Shown: positions 39,335-51,964 of the stretch, piece by piece
Layout: each line of letters starts with the position of its first letter
Position numbering within the stretch: the stretch's first letter is position 1
Assembly (NCBI RefSeq): GCF_031755915.1
Contig: NC_083388.1
Location: 27,435,001 to 27,499,000, forward strand
Source: Ziziphus jujuba
Lineage: Eukaryota > Streptophyta > Magnoliopsida > Rosales > Rhamnaceae
Reading direction: 5' to 3'
DNA: 64,000 nt
The notes under the pieces: generated by a model
What the model was told of the DNA's origin: nothing
Databases searched by the model: none
The model's input: only the letters and a program-made list of their open reading frames with translations
Translations under genes and position numbers: made by a program

Positions 39335-41317
39335 GTGGGGGCTTTATCTGTTGTGGGTTCGTCTGTGGTGGACTCGCATAGTTGTCCATGTCTGTGTTTG
39401 GATGCACTTCCTACAACCAATATGAATCTGAAAAGTGGTGGAGATCTGGTTTTGCAGAGGAATTATAACAGTTCAATGGGGAAGAAGCATATCGTGAAGC
39501 CTGCTGGGTCTTTGGAGTTGAGCAGTTCCTTCATTGATTCAGGACATGATAGGCGGCTCTCAGTCAAAGCTCTTCCTCGTATTGCCAGTCGAAGTTTGAG
39601 GAAGCAGAGAAAGAATCGGAGGCTTAAGATTGTCAATGAATTTGCTGGGCAGTATGAAGACAGCTTTGACGATGTGAAAACTGTGAGAGAAAAAAAAAAT
39701 CCAACCTCTTTAGACAGATTTTTGGATTATATAGTTTCATTGTATTTATTATAATTCAACATCTTTTGATTCTTAGAGGATTTTATTTTCCATAAAATGA
39801 ATACTTTGGTGGCTCTCTGACTCTTTTAATATTCAGTTTTTGAGCATAACCCCTTAAAAAAAAAAATAAAAAAAAAATAAAAATTGTTTAGGAAATGGAG
39901 CATTTGCTATTGAACCATAGAGCCGGAAAGTTTAACACAGAAATATATAGGAACGAATAAGAGAAGCAAATTAGCTATATCAACTTAGAGATTGCATGGA
40001 AGTTGTGCTTATATTTAATTAACTTAATTACAGTAATCCATGCATTCTGAAAATACAAACAAATCATGTTATGTTCTTCTAAGATTGTAATTTTAATTGG
40101 CTTCATTATTCTTTTTAACTTTTTTTATTTTATTTTTTTTCTTTTAACGTTGTACATTTATGGTAATTTAGCTGACCAAAATTTGTGTTTTGCAGCAAAT
40201 ACTAAACTATTTTACATACAAGGCTGTGCGGACTGTTATGAACCAGTTGTATGAGATGAACCCCACACAATATAGGTGGTTCTATGAGTAAGTCACATTC
40301 CTAATATTTATTCTATAAAATTAACGGTTTCAATCTCATACTTTGTTTTGATTTTTTCATATATACGGTTTGGTTTGTGAAGCATAGGCTGAAGTTAATA
40401 ATTAAGCGTTTTGATTAAAATAACTTAGGAACCAGCTAGAATAGGAAATTTCAAATTTCCATATCTTAAAATTTGTTATTTCATTCACCCCAAGAATCAG
40501 ATGTTTATGTGGGATGGATCAAAGCTGTTGCTTTTATGTTTTTATGTTCCAAGATTCAGTAAGCCGTTCGAAATTCTTGACCATGCCTGTATGCTTATCA
40601 GGCTCTGCTTTGTATATCTTGTCGGGGTTATGAAAAAAAAATTCTGATTTTTAACTATGCTAAAGGGTGCTTCATGTTCACTGTAGATCCTGGAAGACTT
40701 CTTCTATTAATTTGATAATTGTTTTTTTTTTTTCTTTCCCAAACAGGTTTGTTGTATCAAACAAGCCTGGAGATGGGAAGCGATTCCTCCGCACCCTTGG
40801 GAAGGTAGTTTTTCGAAATCATTAATTGTCATAAGCCAGAAAATCTTGACAAGAGGCTCAACTTTAGACAAGTGTTTTTACTTTCTTGATTTCTCGAAGC
40901 TAAAAACACAATGCATGTTTCAGCTTTGATTTCTATGTAATGAGAGAATGAATTTGGAAAAAATATGTTTTACTAAATTGACAGGAGAAGCACGAACTTG
41001 CTGAAAGAGTGATGGTCACACGGCTTCATCTCTATGGTAAATGGGTCAAGGTAATAAATTTGAAAAAACTCTTCTAATTAAAGCTTATTCATTGAACATG
41101 ATAATGCTCGTAGAAGTAGGATTTTTTTTTTTTCCCCATAAAATGTGTAAAATTATTTATTTATTTATTTTTTGGGTATGTGATTATGATGTAGAAATGT
41201 GATCATGCTGCAATATATAAAGAGATATCCGATGAGAACTTGGAGTTGATGCGTGAACGGCTTATTCAGACTGTGATATGGCCCTCCGATGACACAAACA
41301 CTGAAAAGATTGGATAA
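39332..41317 (+). CDS. RBCX2: RbcX2-type Rubisco assembly chaperone, chloroplastic
   Basis: A 229-aa plastid protein; RbcX dimers clamp the C-terminus of the Rubisco large subunit and promote assembly of the octameric core. Five exons: 39332-39682, 40196-40287, 40747-40804, 40985-41050, 41195-41317, with exact phases. The start MVGALSVVGSSVVDS matches the plant RbcX2 start, and the first 80 or so residues are a Ser-rich transit region with CLCLDALPTT and SLELSSSFIDS. The mature helical part begins near LKIVNEFAGQYEDSFDDV and continues YKAVRTVMNQLYEMNPTQY, NKPGDGKRFLRTLGKEKHEL, RVMVTRLHLYGKWVKKCDH and ENLELMRERL, ending WPSDDTNTEKIG. At the exon 1-2 junction the model lacks a few residues present in the Arabidopsis protein (DVKTQILNYF here). 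A GA repeat abuts the ATG. It converges on ARMC8. Confidence 0.95.
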
Positions 41318-42708
41318 TAACTTGTAACTTTTCATCTTATACTTCGATTCTTCTTTCCACTTTCTTGTTCTAAATAGTCTAGGATTCTTTTCCTCTTTCT
41401 GCTTATTATATACATAAACCAGTTTGGCTCCCCAAACTGCCATTTTATTTGTATTATTTTCCACCAACTAATAGAAACGTTGTCAGGGTATTATATCCTG
41501 TAAATTGTATATAAAAAGGTTCCCAACTTTTTTATGTAACTTGTATGCTTATCCAACTTCCATGGATGTTCAACTGATTTTGAGGGGTGGACGAATTTGA
41601 ATTTCGAACCCAAATAAAAGTTCAGTGTGTCCTAGAAATTAAAACCTTTTCTTTTTTCTTCTTTACATCTCTGATTATACACGGCTAATATTTTGGTTTA
41701 GATTGATTTGTGAATTATAATCTTATTTCCCCAACAACAAGACTCGACTACTTTTGGCCAAACAGGGACTGATGGCCAAACTCAACTTTTATTCCAATTT
41801 CCCAAGTTTTAACCTGCTAAAAAAAACACAATAGAGAATGATTTAGCGTGTAATGTTTTTGGTGGAAAAGGCAATCACTTTTCCCATCCGTGCTATCGCA
41901 TACCCTAATTTGATAAATGATGTGATACTTTGACAGAATTAGCACACGCCACATGGTACAACTATTCAAATTCATACTTCTACATGAATCATATATTACA
42001 AGAAAAAGAAAAAGAACACAAAAACCGAAACTACACATAATCTTGGAAAGATTTGAAAAATCAAATATTTCAAGGTAATCCGGTCAGGAGTACCCCCACA
42101 AAATTAGAGAGCTTCCAGATTGCTCTGAGTGAAGAAAAATGTTAAAGGAATTTGTTACACCTGCAAAAAGAAGATGGCATCGAAAATTGAATATGATTAG
42201 AAAAGCGTTTGCTATTTTCAAAGATACAACGAAAAGTACCTTCTGAAGAAAATAAAAGGCAAGCATTGGCATTTCATCATCAGCAAATTACTTCCATAAT
42301 CTGGTTGAAAAATAATAAACTTTTAACTGCTACGAGTAATATCATTAGCAGTGTTGTTGAAATTGCTTCCACATTACACCATCCATCATCGAGTCATAGC
42401 CAAAGCTTAAGCTTAATCTACTGTCGACGTTATCACTTACCATAAAGGCAACTAACCACTCACTTCAGACTTTTCTAATTTCAATAAATATACAAAAATT
42501 TCCATTTTGGAAGTGATAATTAATGAAAGATAGTCATAGCCCTTATGGCCAAAAAGGAAGTCACACAAACTATGTTTGAAGCATTACCGTGGACATGCAA
42601 GCCGCAATGAAAGGCTGAATAATATCATACAAATAGGTCAAGATCAAAAATCAAACTGCAACACTAGTTCTTTCTTTGCCAGGGGTTCAAGGGGCAGAGG
42701 AGAAATCA
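41318..42708. other. Intergenic region between convergent RbcX and ARMC8
   Basis: Contains both 3' ends. No coding similarity was seen. An AATAAA-type signal near 41614 could end the RbcX transcript; the minus strand from 42708 downward is the ARMC8 3' UTR and flank. Confidence 0.5.
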
Positions 42709-45700
42709 TCATGTTGAGCCAATACCAAAAGTCCTGAACTGCCCCAATGCAGTTCTTACACGAAGCTGCAGTAGAAGCACCCAAACAGGAATTAGCAACA
42801 ATTTAAAAACTCTTTACATCAATCCAATTTGAGACATTTGATACCACCTTTACATCTAGGCAAGGATCATTGGCCATGCTCTCTATTTGAGAAACTACGC
42901 CAGCGTTGCTAAGTCTCACAAGCCGATCAAATGCACCAGGACTTGATGGAAAAGTGAGGTTTACTACAGTCCAGACAGCAGCTGTACGTAACTGGCCATC
43001 ATTGCTCTGCAAGAACTTGATCATAAAAGATTGCATCCCATTGTCTGTTTGTGGAATAAGCTGGTGCATTACTGCTTCCTTGTGAAGTTCATTCCCACGT
43101 GCAACATTGTTGAGCACATACATTCCCTTCATGAAATGGACTTTTAAAACTTAAATATAAATAGTATTAAAGCAAATAGTCAATGGAAAACACCACAATA
43201 TATCCTCTTGTATCTCCTTGTGCATTATAGGATCCATAAAAGAGACATATTGCCACGATTTCAGGTTACATAAACAAGCTAGCAACTAGGAATGACATGC
43301 CAGGATTAGCTGTTCGATATGTTACTCTGCAAGTGCAAACATTACATGAAAATGACCCTAACCTGTTTCCCAATTTCAGCTTTAGAAGCATTCCGCAATT
43401 GCCTTCCAACAGCATCCAATATAATACGATCTTCAGAAAAAATAAACTCAACAGAGTTCATACATCCATCAACAAGATTGCGAATGAGACCAAGAGCTTG
43501 CTCTTGGACAAAAGGCTCAGGATCTGCAAATTAAACACAATAGGTACTAAATTACATCATCATCATGGTAAGAGAACTTTTGGAAGGAGTGTTAGCTGTC
43601 ACACTAAAATATTTTCATTACCAGAAACAAGGCTTGCTAACGAGGAAGCTGTGAGCTCCAAGAAAATGCCTTCTTTACACACTTTTTCTGCAAGGAACAC
43701 TAAGTTCCTCAAAGCTCGTAAAGCATTTGACCTCACAGTTGAATCCATTGACTTTGTTAACTGAACAAGCTGTTTCATGCCTCCACATTGTACAAATGCT
43801 GACCTATGTGTGGTAAAATCAATGACTATGTTCCCAAGAGCACTGAGAGCAGCAACCTGAAAAATAGAGGATTGAAAGGAAATTCACTATAGAATCACTA
43901 ACAAAAAAATTTCTTAAATACTAGTCAACCGTTATTCTTGAATGGTGGATAGATCAGTTCTTAATGGCAACGTAGACATTAAAATGAAGATACCAATACG
44001 AAGTTCAATTATAAATTTAACTTAATGAATAAAATAATCCAACCATATATTTATCTTAATTGATGATATTTGGTTAAAAATAAAATTGATTAAATATAAA
44101 TATGGAAGGCTGTGACATAATGCGTGGGCTTTAATAGACTACAGTCGACATATTTTTTACAATGACAATAGCAATAAGACACTTTACACGTTACAAGAGT
44201 CTTCCATTGCTGATGTTAGTCCCACATATAACCAGCACATATAACCACCAACTATGCATTCACAACTAAATAAAGGTTCATAAACATTAAAATAAAATAA
44301 AAAATCTAATCCATGTATAGAAGTTCATAGCAAGAAGAAAATAGGAGTACTAAGAATGGAAGAAAATGAAAGTCAATAGTAAGTAACCCTTACCTGGACT
44401 GAAGTACAGGGGTCATCTAAAAGCTGAACTAAGGGAAAAACAATCATTTCATTCATAAAATGCCCTGCACACAAATTCTGAATGACCAAATATCAGAAAA
44501 AAGTTCTGCAAGTTATAACATCCCAAACATGATCAAATTACCAATCATAAAGCAAACCTTGATTGATCGAGAGACACTTCTTAAGCAAATGCAAGCGGCA
44601 GCACGTACATCAGAACTATCATGATTTAATGCATTGGTTACCAAGTTCAGCGCCTGAAATTGACAAAAATATATCCACATTTACATAATAGTTTGGGAAT
44701 AATTCACACTAAAAGATATATGGAGCAGACAATATGTTATATCTCATTTAGTAAACAAACCAAATAGCTGTAAAGAGCAATATCTTAAACATTTATATAC
44801 AAGATGGGGCATAAAACACAAGCTAGAATAATTCGCATTTGAAAACACATAAAACTGAGTTTGAACTCCAATCAAATTGATTATACAATTGAGTTTGAAC
44901 TCCAATCAAATTGAGAATCCAATGGGCATTTAAAAGTTTGTGAACAATTTCTATAACCAATTCCTTTTGTCAAAAAGTTCAGACAATGCATGCAATTAAT
45001 CCATTTCTTAACAATGTGTTATTTACCCAAAAATATTAACAATCATTTCATCTCAAGTTTCGAAAAACTCATATCTGCATCTCAACAGGACAAGATAGCT
45101 TAAACACTTTATTGCTAAAATCAAAAGCCTAATAAGAACTACAGTGTGAAAGTCTAGGGTAGAAGTCTTAGTGCTAAAACCTTTTCAAGCGAAAAGAAAT
45201 GTAGAACTTAGAAATAACCATACTAAACAACATAGGAATCAGAAATTCAGGCCCCTGGTCATGATTTAAAGCTGAAAAAGATGACTGACCATGAAAAAAA
45301 AAAAAAAAAAAAAAGGGAAAAATGAATATACAACAATCTAATATGCCCTATAAAAAACAGACCTTCAATGAAAGGAACTTAGACCTACAGTTCTCCAACT
45401 TTGAGCATAGATCAGCCAAGGCCAACAATATTCCTTGGAAACGTTTGGGATGCAGTACACCTTTTTGCAGGTGGTTGTAAAGTTTATCAATGGCATTTGC
45501 CTCAAATGCTAGCTTCTGTAGATCCTCCTTTTCTGCTATTAAACTAGAGAAAGCAAAGGATGCTTCATCTCCAACTTGACCAGGATCATCATGAAGCTCA
45601 AGCAAAAGATACACCAACTTGGTTTTGATTCCTATATCTTGCAAATAGCAAGGAGAAGTGTTCCTTATAACAATCAAGCATATACAGGCCAATAATCTTG

Positions 45701-47226
45701 TTCGAGGATACCTATCCTTTGTTAATTCAATCACAGAACTTAAAGCTCTTGTGCTTTCAGATTCCACAAACTTTGAAACAGCTTCAACATTGTTCTTAAT
45801 AATTGCGGCTAGAGACTCTAAACTAGCATCTCTCTGACTAAGAGAACCATCAAGAAGGCTAATGAGCTTCTTTAAAACTCCAGCCCGACACAATGCCCTC
45901 TGCTCTGCAACTGACTTGCATGAATGTATGATTATGCTAGCACCTAGTCCAGTAACATTTTCATTTTCACAATTTAATAGCGAAACAAGAAAATCCATGT
46001 TTTTGTCTTGGAGGAAATCATACTTAGGAGCCAATTTTGATTGATAAATCATTCTTAAGGAACGTGCACCAGCATCCACAACCTGCACAACAAACAAGCC
46101 ATCCAAATGGCAATTCAAAATGCATCAGAAAGGAAGAGCTAGTGTTTGATACCCTGTAAACAAATAAAAAAATCAATGGTCAATCCTGTGACTAATTCAG
46201 GGAATAACCACGGAAGCAAAATCACATTATTTCCTTCGCATATAATGGAGCAAATTGCGAGTAGATGGAGATTCAAAAAGCACCATCAGTAAATATTAAA
46301 AATTATGTTGAGAAAAATGAGCATCAAAGAAAATCCTTGAAAACAATTTGGGATTATTAATATATACAAAAAGTATTATAAAAACCAATATAAACTTAAT
46401 CAAAATAACCTACAAGTTGCAAACTTTACAAACCTATTCGAACCTCCACTTATCAAATAAAAGTTAAAGAAATTTATAGACCTGAACTTGATCATTAGTA
46501 TCGAATAGAAAAGACAACCTAGAAACCAAATAGAAGTGATTTGTTTAGTTTTAAATGAATAACTAACCTTTTAAACCTAAATTAATTAAGCATAATATGT
46601 ACGGTTTCATTTTTCTTTCCTCAGCAACCAGAAGATGAGAATAAACATTACACGGCTTCCGTTATTTGGAAAAATACATCAAATTTCCGAAACAACATAA
46701 AAATTCCATTATTTAATTCAATCAAAAAGCTTTATCAATTCAATTTTCAAAAATTTGTAATCATCTTGCGTTTTCGGATAAAATTCAGAGCATCCTAACA
46801 TATAAAACGGATCGGGAAAAAAAAAATTGCCTTCTCATCGGGATGGGAAAGAAGCCTGAAGAGGTAGGGAAACACGCCGGCGTCAAGGACGGCTCGAACG
46901 CCAACATCGAAGCCGCAGGCGAAACTACCAAGCACAGCAGCCGACTGGACGAGGAGGCTAGATTCATGATCGGCTATGGTTTCGGCTTTGGAGGCAACGA
47001 TATCGGCTACAGCCGGGACTAAGCCGAGCTTAATATACAAAAGCTTCTTGGTACGGTTGCCGATGATCCGGTTCTTGAGCTCCCTGAGAGCCTTGAGCTG
47101 GACTTCACCGTCCGATGAGATGAGCCGCGCGTGGAGGTCGGAGTGGTTCCGGCCGGCGGCGATGGCGATCGAAGAGGCCGATGCGGAGGCTGTGGCTGAG
47201 GGTGAAGCTGAAGCTGACGTGGGCAT
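42709..47226 (-). CDS. Armadillo repeat-containing protein 8 (ARMC8/Gid5-like)
   Basis: A 675-aa armadillo-repeat scaffold, the length of animal ARMC8, a subunit of the CTLH/GID E3 ubiquitin ligase. Eight exons: 47226-46831, 46082-45363, 44653-44558, 44477-44394, 43856-43622, 43523-43363, 43126-42848, 42765-42709; all phases close. After an Ala/Ser-rich start come repeats such as LIS...VQLKALRELKNRIIGNR, LLVQSAAVLGSFACGFD, VRAAACICLRSVSRSI, VAALSALGNIVIDF, RSNALRALRNLVFLAEKVC, EQALGLIRNLVDGC, GMYVLNNVARGNELHKEAV and LRTAAVWTVVNLTFPSS. The last exon is only 19 codons (LRVRTALGQFRTFGIGST). Intron 1 has a GC donor (GAGAAG|GCAATT) and a normal GTGCAG acceptor; no usable GT is near. The identification rests on repeat content, length and conserved C-terminal blocks. 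Confidence 0.9.
44856..44914. repeat. 25-bp direct repeat in an ARMC8 intron
   Basis: TGAGTTTGAACTCCAATCAAATTGA occurs at about 44856-44880 and again at about 44890-44914 (described by its ends TGAGTTTGAACT and ATCAAATTGA), nine bases apart, in the intron between exons 2 and 3. It has no evident function. Confidence 0.85.
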
Positions 47227-48063
47227 CGTCCCGCTGACACTTCGGGGTTGTCATGTAATACCAAAGCCCAAAAGCAAAGCGACCTTCACGGTTGGAGCTA
47301 TAGCGTATTAGGATTTGAGAGAGAAAATAGAAACTGTAAAAGTTTTTATTTTTGTATTTTTTTTTTTAAATTTAAATTTATTTTTTCATTTTATTATTAT
47401 TTTTTCAATTATTGTATCGTATCAGATTTTCTTCCATTCCTTTGACTATACTTTTTCGTAAATAATATAAAATTATCTTCTTTCTTTCTTTTTCTGGAAG
47501 AATATGATATAGTAATCAATTTGGTTAGGGAATTCTTTCCAAATAGAAAAACACAAAAATAAAAGTAAAAAAATTGACTTTTTAAGGAAGAAAATTGACA
47601 TTAATTATGGAAGTGTTACGCATTCTTGTTAATTACTTTTACAATCAACTTTGGTAATTGAATATGTTAGTACATTTTTATTTATCTACTTAATAAAGTC
47701 ATTCTTTAATTAAAAAATTAAATTCTTATTCTTAGCCCCAAAAAAAAAAAAAAAAGTGTGACAAAAATATCCAAATGCAATAAACACAATTTGTTGACTA
47801 ATTTTGAATGCTTGGTAAGGTGGAAAAACTGAAAAAAAAATCTTCCCACTTTATTTGTGACCAGATAAAAGTACAACAACAATTTTACATCATAATCATA
47901 TATACTAAAATATTTGTGCGGATTGATTAATGTGAAAAAGAAACAAACTAATGGACTACACAACTGGAATTACATATACAATCTAGTTAGAAACAAGTTG
48001 GGATGAGAATGATTTCCAATGTTTAATCTTGATCGTTGTTGTATCACTTTAGCGGCGTTTGGA
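47227..48063. other. Short intergenic region between ARMC8 and the PPR gene
   Basis: About 0.84 kb of AT-rich DNA. It must hold the ARMC8 promoter and the PPR 3' UTR. The interval next to 47227 is GC-richer and forms the ARMC8 5' UTR. There is a T-run at 47358-47367 and an A-run at about 47740-47755. No gene. Confidence 0.6.
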
Positions 48064-50652
48064 CTAATCCTCTTCGTCTTGAAAAGCCTGATGGAAATCA
48101 GGAATATATCCATTTTCTTTGATCAATGCCAACAAAGAATACAAATTTTCATAAATTATGTGTGACTGAGGGTGTGATACATCTCCTGCAGTGAAATAAT
48201 GAACTTGACTCCTAACAACAATCCAACTCATTCCCGGAGGCTTTCTTAATCCCTTTTCTTGGAGCCATTTTCTTACCTTCCTCACCTCTGACCAAAGACC
48301 TGCTGCAGCATAGATATTAGATAGCAAAACATAATTTCCTGCATTCATGGGCTCTATTTCAACAAGTTTCTCAAAGATGGTTCCGGCTAACTCTATGTCA
48401 GAATTAACTCTACAAGCACTGAGCAAAGCTCTCCACAGAGTTGCATCTGGTTTGATTGGCATTGATTCAATAAACTCTTTGGCCTCATTTATCCGTCCTC
48501 CACGACAAAGCAGATCAACCACACAACCATAGTGCACGAGTTCTGGTGTAATCTTAAACTCCTGAATCATAGTATGAAAAAGCAGCAATCCCTCCTCAAT
48601 CGGTCCAAAATGTCTACAAGCAGATAGGACAGCTACAAAAGTTGCACCATTTGGTTTCAAACCATCTTCTAACATCTGTAAGAATGCAAAAATAGCATCA
48701 TATGCTCGACCATGCATTCCATATCCAGTTATCAAGGCATTCCATGAGATGATATTTTTCCTTGGTAAATTTTTAAACATCTTTTCAGCATATTGCATGC
48801 TGCCACATCTTGCATACATTGTCACAAAAGCATTTGCAAGCGAGACGTCCACACCGAAAGAGGAGTGCCTCCTGGTTATGTAAGCATGCAAGCATTGGCC
48901 TTGAGGAAGAGCAGCAAGATTGGTATAAGATGAGAGAATATTTATGATTGTTACAGAATTAGGTTCCACTTCTGAAATCATTCGGTTAAAAAGCTCTTGA
49001 GCTTTTTTGCCTTCGTTTTTCTTAATGTAACTAGAAATTAAAGCATTCCACGAGATCACATCCCTGTTGGGACATGCCTCAAAGAGACTTCTAGCTGTTG
49101 CTTCATCACCACAATTCATGTACATATCTGTCAGTGCGGTATTCAATGATAAGTCAATTTGAATATCATGCTTTACTGCAAAACCATGAATTGCTCTCCC
49201 ACTATTTAAGCACGTTTCATCATCACAAGCAGCAAGCAAAGATATTATTGTGTGTGAGTTGGGTTTGATTTTAGATGCTTGAATCTCCTCAAAGTGATTC
49301 CATGCTTCATTCCTCAATTTGTTACAAGCCAACGCCATGATCAAAGTGTTCCATGAGATAACATCTGGACCTTTAATCTCAGTGAAAACCTTTCTGGCAG
49401 CCTCAATGCAGTTTTGCTCAGCATACATGCCCAAGAATGCATTTCCAAGAGAAACATCCAATTCCATCCCACGTTTGATTGCATGGGCATGTAAGCTTTT
49501 ACCCATCCCCATACCATCAGCTAAATTTGCACATAAAGATAACATTATGGCAATTGTTCTTTCATCGTCTCTGATTCCAAACACTTGCATATTCAAAAAT
49601 AAAAACATAGCTTCCTCATAAAAACCATATCCAATGTATGCATATATCATGGAGTTCCACAAAGCAACATCGTATTTAGGGATGGTGTCAAATAACTGAC
49701 ATGATAGCTCAAAACTTCCGCTCTCACTGTACATATTAAGCAATGCATTTGCTACAAACAAATTGTTGCTGTAACCAGATTTAATAGCCATCTGATGCAT
49801 TTGCATTCCTAATTCTAGAAATCCAAGTTCTGCACAGGCTTGAATAATAGCTATTACCGTAACAGAATCAAACTTAACCCTATCTACAAGCATGCGCATA
49901 AAGAGCTTCCAAGCTGTCAAGTGCTCCCCATTTTCAACGTAGCCAGTAATTATTGCATTCCAACTCACAGTGTTCCTCGCAACCATCAAATCAAATACAA
50001 TATGTGAAATTCTCACATCAAATCTCAAATAAAAACCAATCAAAGCAGTACCCACATGGGGATCCAAATCAAACAATCCATTTCTCACACAATAGCCATG
50101 TATCTCCTGTCCCAATCTCAATTCCAAAATCTCCCTACAGGCCAAAAGCAAAGCAACAACGGTTCTCGAATTTGGCTTTAGACCCTCTCTTTCCATTTCA
50201 ATTAATAACCAAATTGCCTCCTCAAAATAACAACACCCAACATACCCATATATCAAAGCATTCCACAAAACCACATCTCTCACACCAATTTGAGCAAATA
50301 CCTTGCGGGCATCATCAATAAGCCCACATCTGCAATAGAAGTCGACAAGCGCCGTCCCAACTCGAACATCGCAGCTCAAACCCGTATTCCAGATGCTAGA
50401 ATGTATCCTCCTGCCTCTGTCTACATCATTCAGCCTCGCACAGGCCTTGAGAACGAGAGGTAGAGTGGAAGTGTCGGCTGGTATGCCAAGAGATTCCATG
50501 TGGGTGTAGGTGGTGAGAATAGCATGGTCATTGTTAAGCTTGGTGTGGTGCTTGATAATCAAGTTCCAGTCCTTCGGGTCTGTGATTCGAAACTGGTTGG
50601 GTAGAAGAGGTAGATTCTTAAGGCTTAGAGTTGAGGGAATATCCATGAACAA
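48064..50652 (-). CDS. PLS-class pentatricopeptide repeat protein with E/E+ domain
   Basis: A single uninterrupted frame of 862 aa. PLS-class PPR proteins bind organelle RNA in a sequence-specific way and mostly guide C-to-U editing. Repeats fill residues from about 55 to 700, with typical units such as SWNALITGYGMHGRAYDAI, LWNALIYGYVGCCYFEEA and GTALVDFYCRCGLIDDARKV. The C-terminus has the E domain (DATLWRALLSACRVN...AGNYVLLSNIYAAAGLW) and E+ segment (GMSWIVVRSQVHYFTAGD, then SHPQSHIIYENLYSLLALI), and ends FQDEED with no DYW deaminase, so it would need a partner deaminase if it acts in editing. The N-terminus lacks acidic residues at first and may be an organelle-targeting signal; mitochondrion or plastid cannot be decided. 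ATGs at 50652 and 50646 are both possible. The gene is intronless, as is usual for the family. Confidence 0.93.
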   Translation of the reverse strand: MFMDIPSTLSLKNLPLLPNQFRITDPKDWNLIIKHHTKLNNDHAILTTYTHMESLGIPADTSTLPLVLKACARLNDVDRGRRIHSSIWNTGLSCDVRVGTALVDFYCRCGLIDDARKVFAQIGVRDVVLWNALIYGYVGCCYFEEAIWLLIEMEREGLKPNSRTVVALLLACREILELRLGQEIHGYCVRNGLFDLDPHVGTALIGFYLRFDVRISHIVFDLMVARNTVSWNAIITGYVENGEHLTAWKLFMRMLVDRVKFDSVTVIAIIQACAELGFLELGMQMHQMAIKSGYSNNLFVANALLNMYSESGSFELSCQLFDTIPKYDVALWNSMIYAYIGYGFYEEAMFLFLNMQVFGIRDDERTIAIMLSLCANLADGMGMGKSLHAHAIKRGMELDVSLGNAFLGMYAEQNCIEAARKVFTEIKGPDVISWNTLIMALACNKLRNEAWNHFEEIQASKIKPNSHTIISLLAACDDETCLNSGRAIHGFAVKHDIQIDLSLNTALTDMYMNCGDEATARSLFEACPNRDVISWNALISSYIKKNEGKKAQELFNRMISEVEPNSVTIINILSSYTNLAALPQGQCLHAYITRRHSSFGVDVSLANAFVTMYARCGSMQYAEKMFKNLPRKNIISWNALITGYGMHGRAYDAIFAFLQMLEDGLKPNGATFVAVLSACRHFGPIEEGLLLFHTMIQEFKITPELVHYGCVVDLLCRGGRINEAKEFIESMPIKPDATLWRALLSACRVNSDIELAGTIFEKLVEIEPMNAGNYVLLSNIYAAAGLWSEVRKVRKWLQEKGLRKPPGMSWIVVRSQVHYFTAGDVSHPQSHIIYENLYSLLALIKENGYIPDFHQAFQDEED

Positions 50653-51387
50653 GGACCCTTCACAGAGTTCGTGGAAGAGACGATAGGGTTTTATATTACT
50701 GATAAATTGGGAAAAGGCAGTTAGTGACCGTTAAATTTTTGTATTTCGGTTTGGAGGAAAAAAATAAAAAAAAAAAACTGTCGTTTCCAATAAAAATTAA
50801 TATCAAATTTCTTTTTAATTTTTAAATCGTATATTTATTTTTCCGTTTTAGATCGCTTTTAACTTTTAACAAAACAATAATAAAAGTAGAAAAACTAAAA
50901 TGAACCTTTTTTTTTTTTTTTTCAAAGATTAAGTTAGGCGTTTGAGAAAATGTGTGAATGAAAAGGAAAAATGGGGTGGATAAGATTCTCTCCTACCTAG
51001 ACTCTAGTTTTGATAATTGAATTTGGTGTTATTTGCCAAAATAAAATAGAAAGCGAAAAAGGATTCGAACTCAAATTGGTCGAATCAATTCCAGCCAAAA
51101 AAAGAAAAAAAAAATGGTCAAATCAATATACTGAGTTGTAAAATGCATTGAGAAGAATTACAGTCTTCAAAATTGTATAATAAATCTGTAATGGCAGGCT
51201 ATGATATCTTGCTTACTGTACATTTTGCTATGATTGTCAAGGATGGAAATTTTCTCTTTCTATGATTTTCCTATAATGCATCCTAAGAAGAAATCAAATC
51301 TAAAGCATGCAACAAAGCAAAGGATTCAAAATTCATGTATACTTTGAATGAGTTTTTCCATAAGAAAATCATAGCCAATGGTATACA
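50653..51387. other. Intergenic region between the PPR and MATE genes
   Basis: The PPR promoter and MATE 3' UTR share about 0.73 kb. There is an A-run near 50761-50777 and a T-run near 50907-50922. No coding signal. Confidence 0.6.
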
Positions 51388-51922
51388 TTAGATCCTGAGG
51401 AAGTCCCAAGGTCCTGTTCCTGTTCCTATTCTGCAAAACACACAGACAAGATTAGTAAGTATGTAGCTTTTGAAGGCACTCCATTTGGGTTCTAGGAAAA
51501 GATAAAAATAAAAAATAAAGGAAAGCTCTAATGGAACAAAAGAATAAATTCTTACTTCAACGTGAAATAAAGTCTGATGTTATGTGATTATGTGCTTATT
51601 GCATGAGAATATATGCTTATACCATAGAAGTTATGGATTCTATCCTTTTTTTAAGCTATAATTTGGAATTTTTATTGGAAACTTTACCTCCAAAATCCGG
51701 CAAATGTTCTAAGACTCATATAGATGGTCAAGGCAATCCAGATTCCAACGAACCCATTAGTGGAGGAGAGAATAAACAGACAAAAGATGCTGACAATAGC
51801 CACCAGAACCTGGACCACAAAGAACAAATTTTAACTTTCGGTCAGATTAATGAATTGAACGACACGATTCAACACAGTTCCTTTTTCTTAAGGAATCTCT
51901 AACGTTTTTCTTCTCTCTCTCT

Positions 51923-51964
<42 letters not shown>

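Noticed and set aside
49953..50321. 122-aa plus-strand frame within the PPR region
   Set aside because: Antisense shadow of the PPR coding sequence with no independent support.
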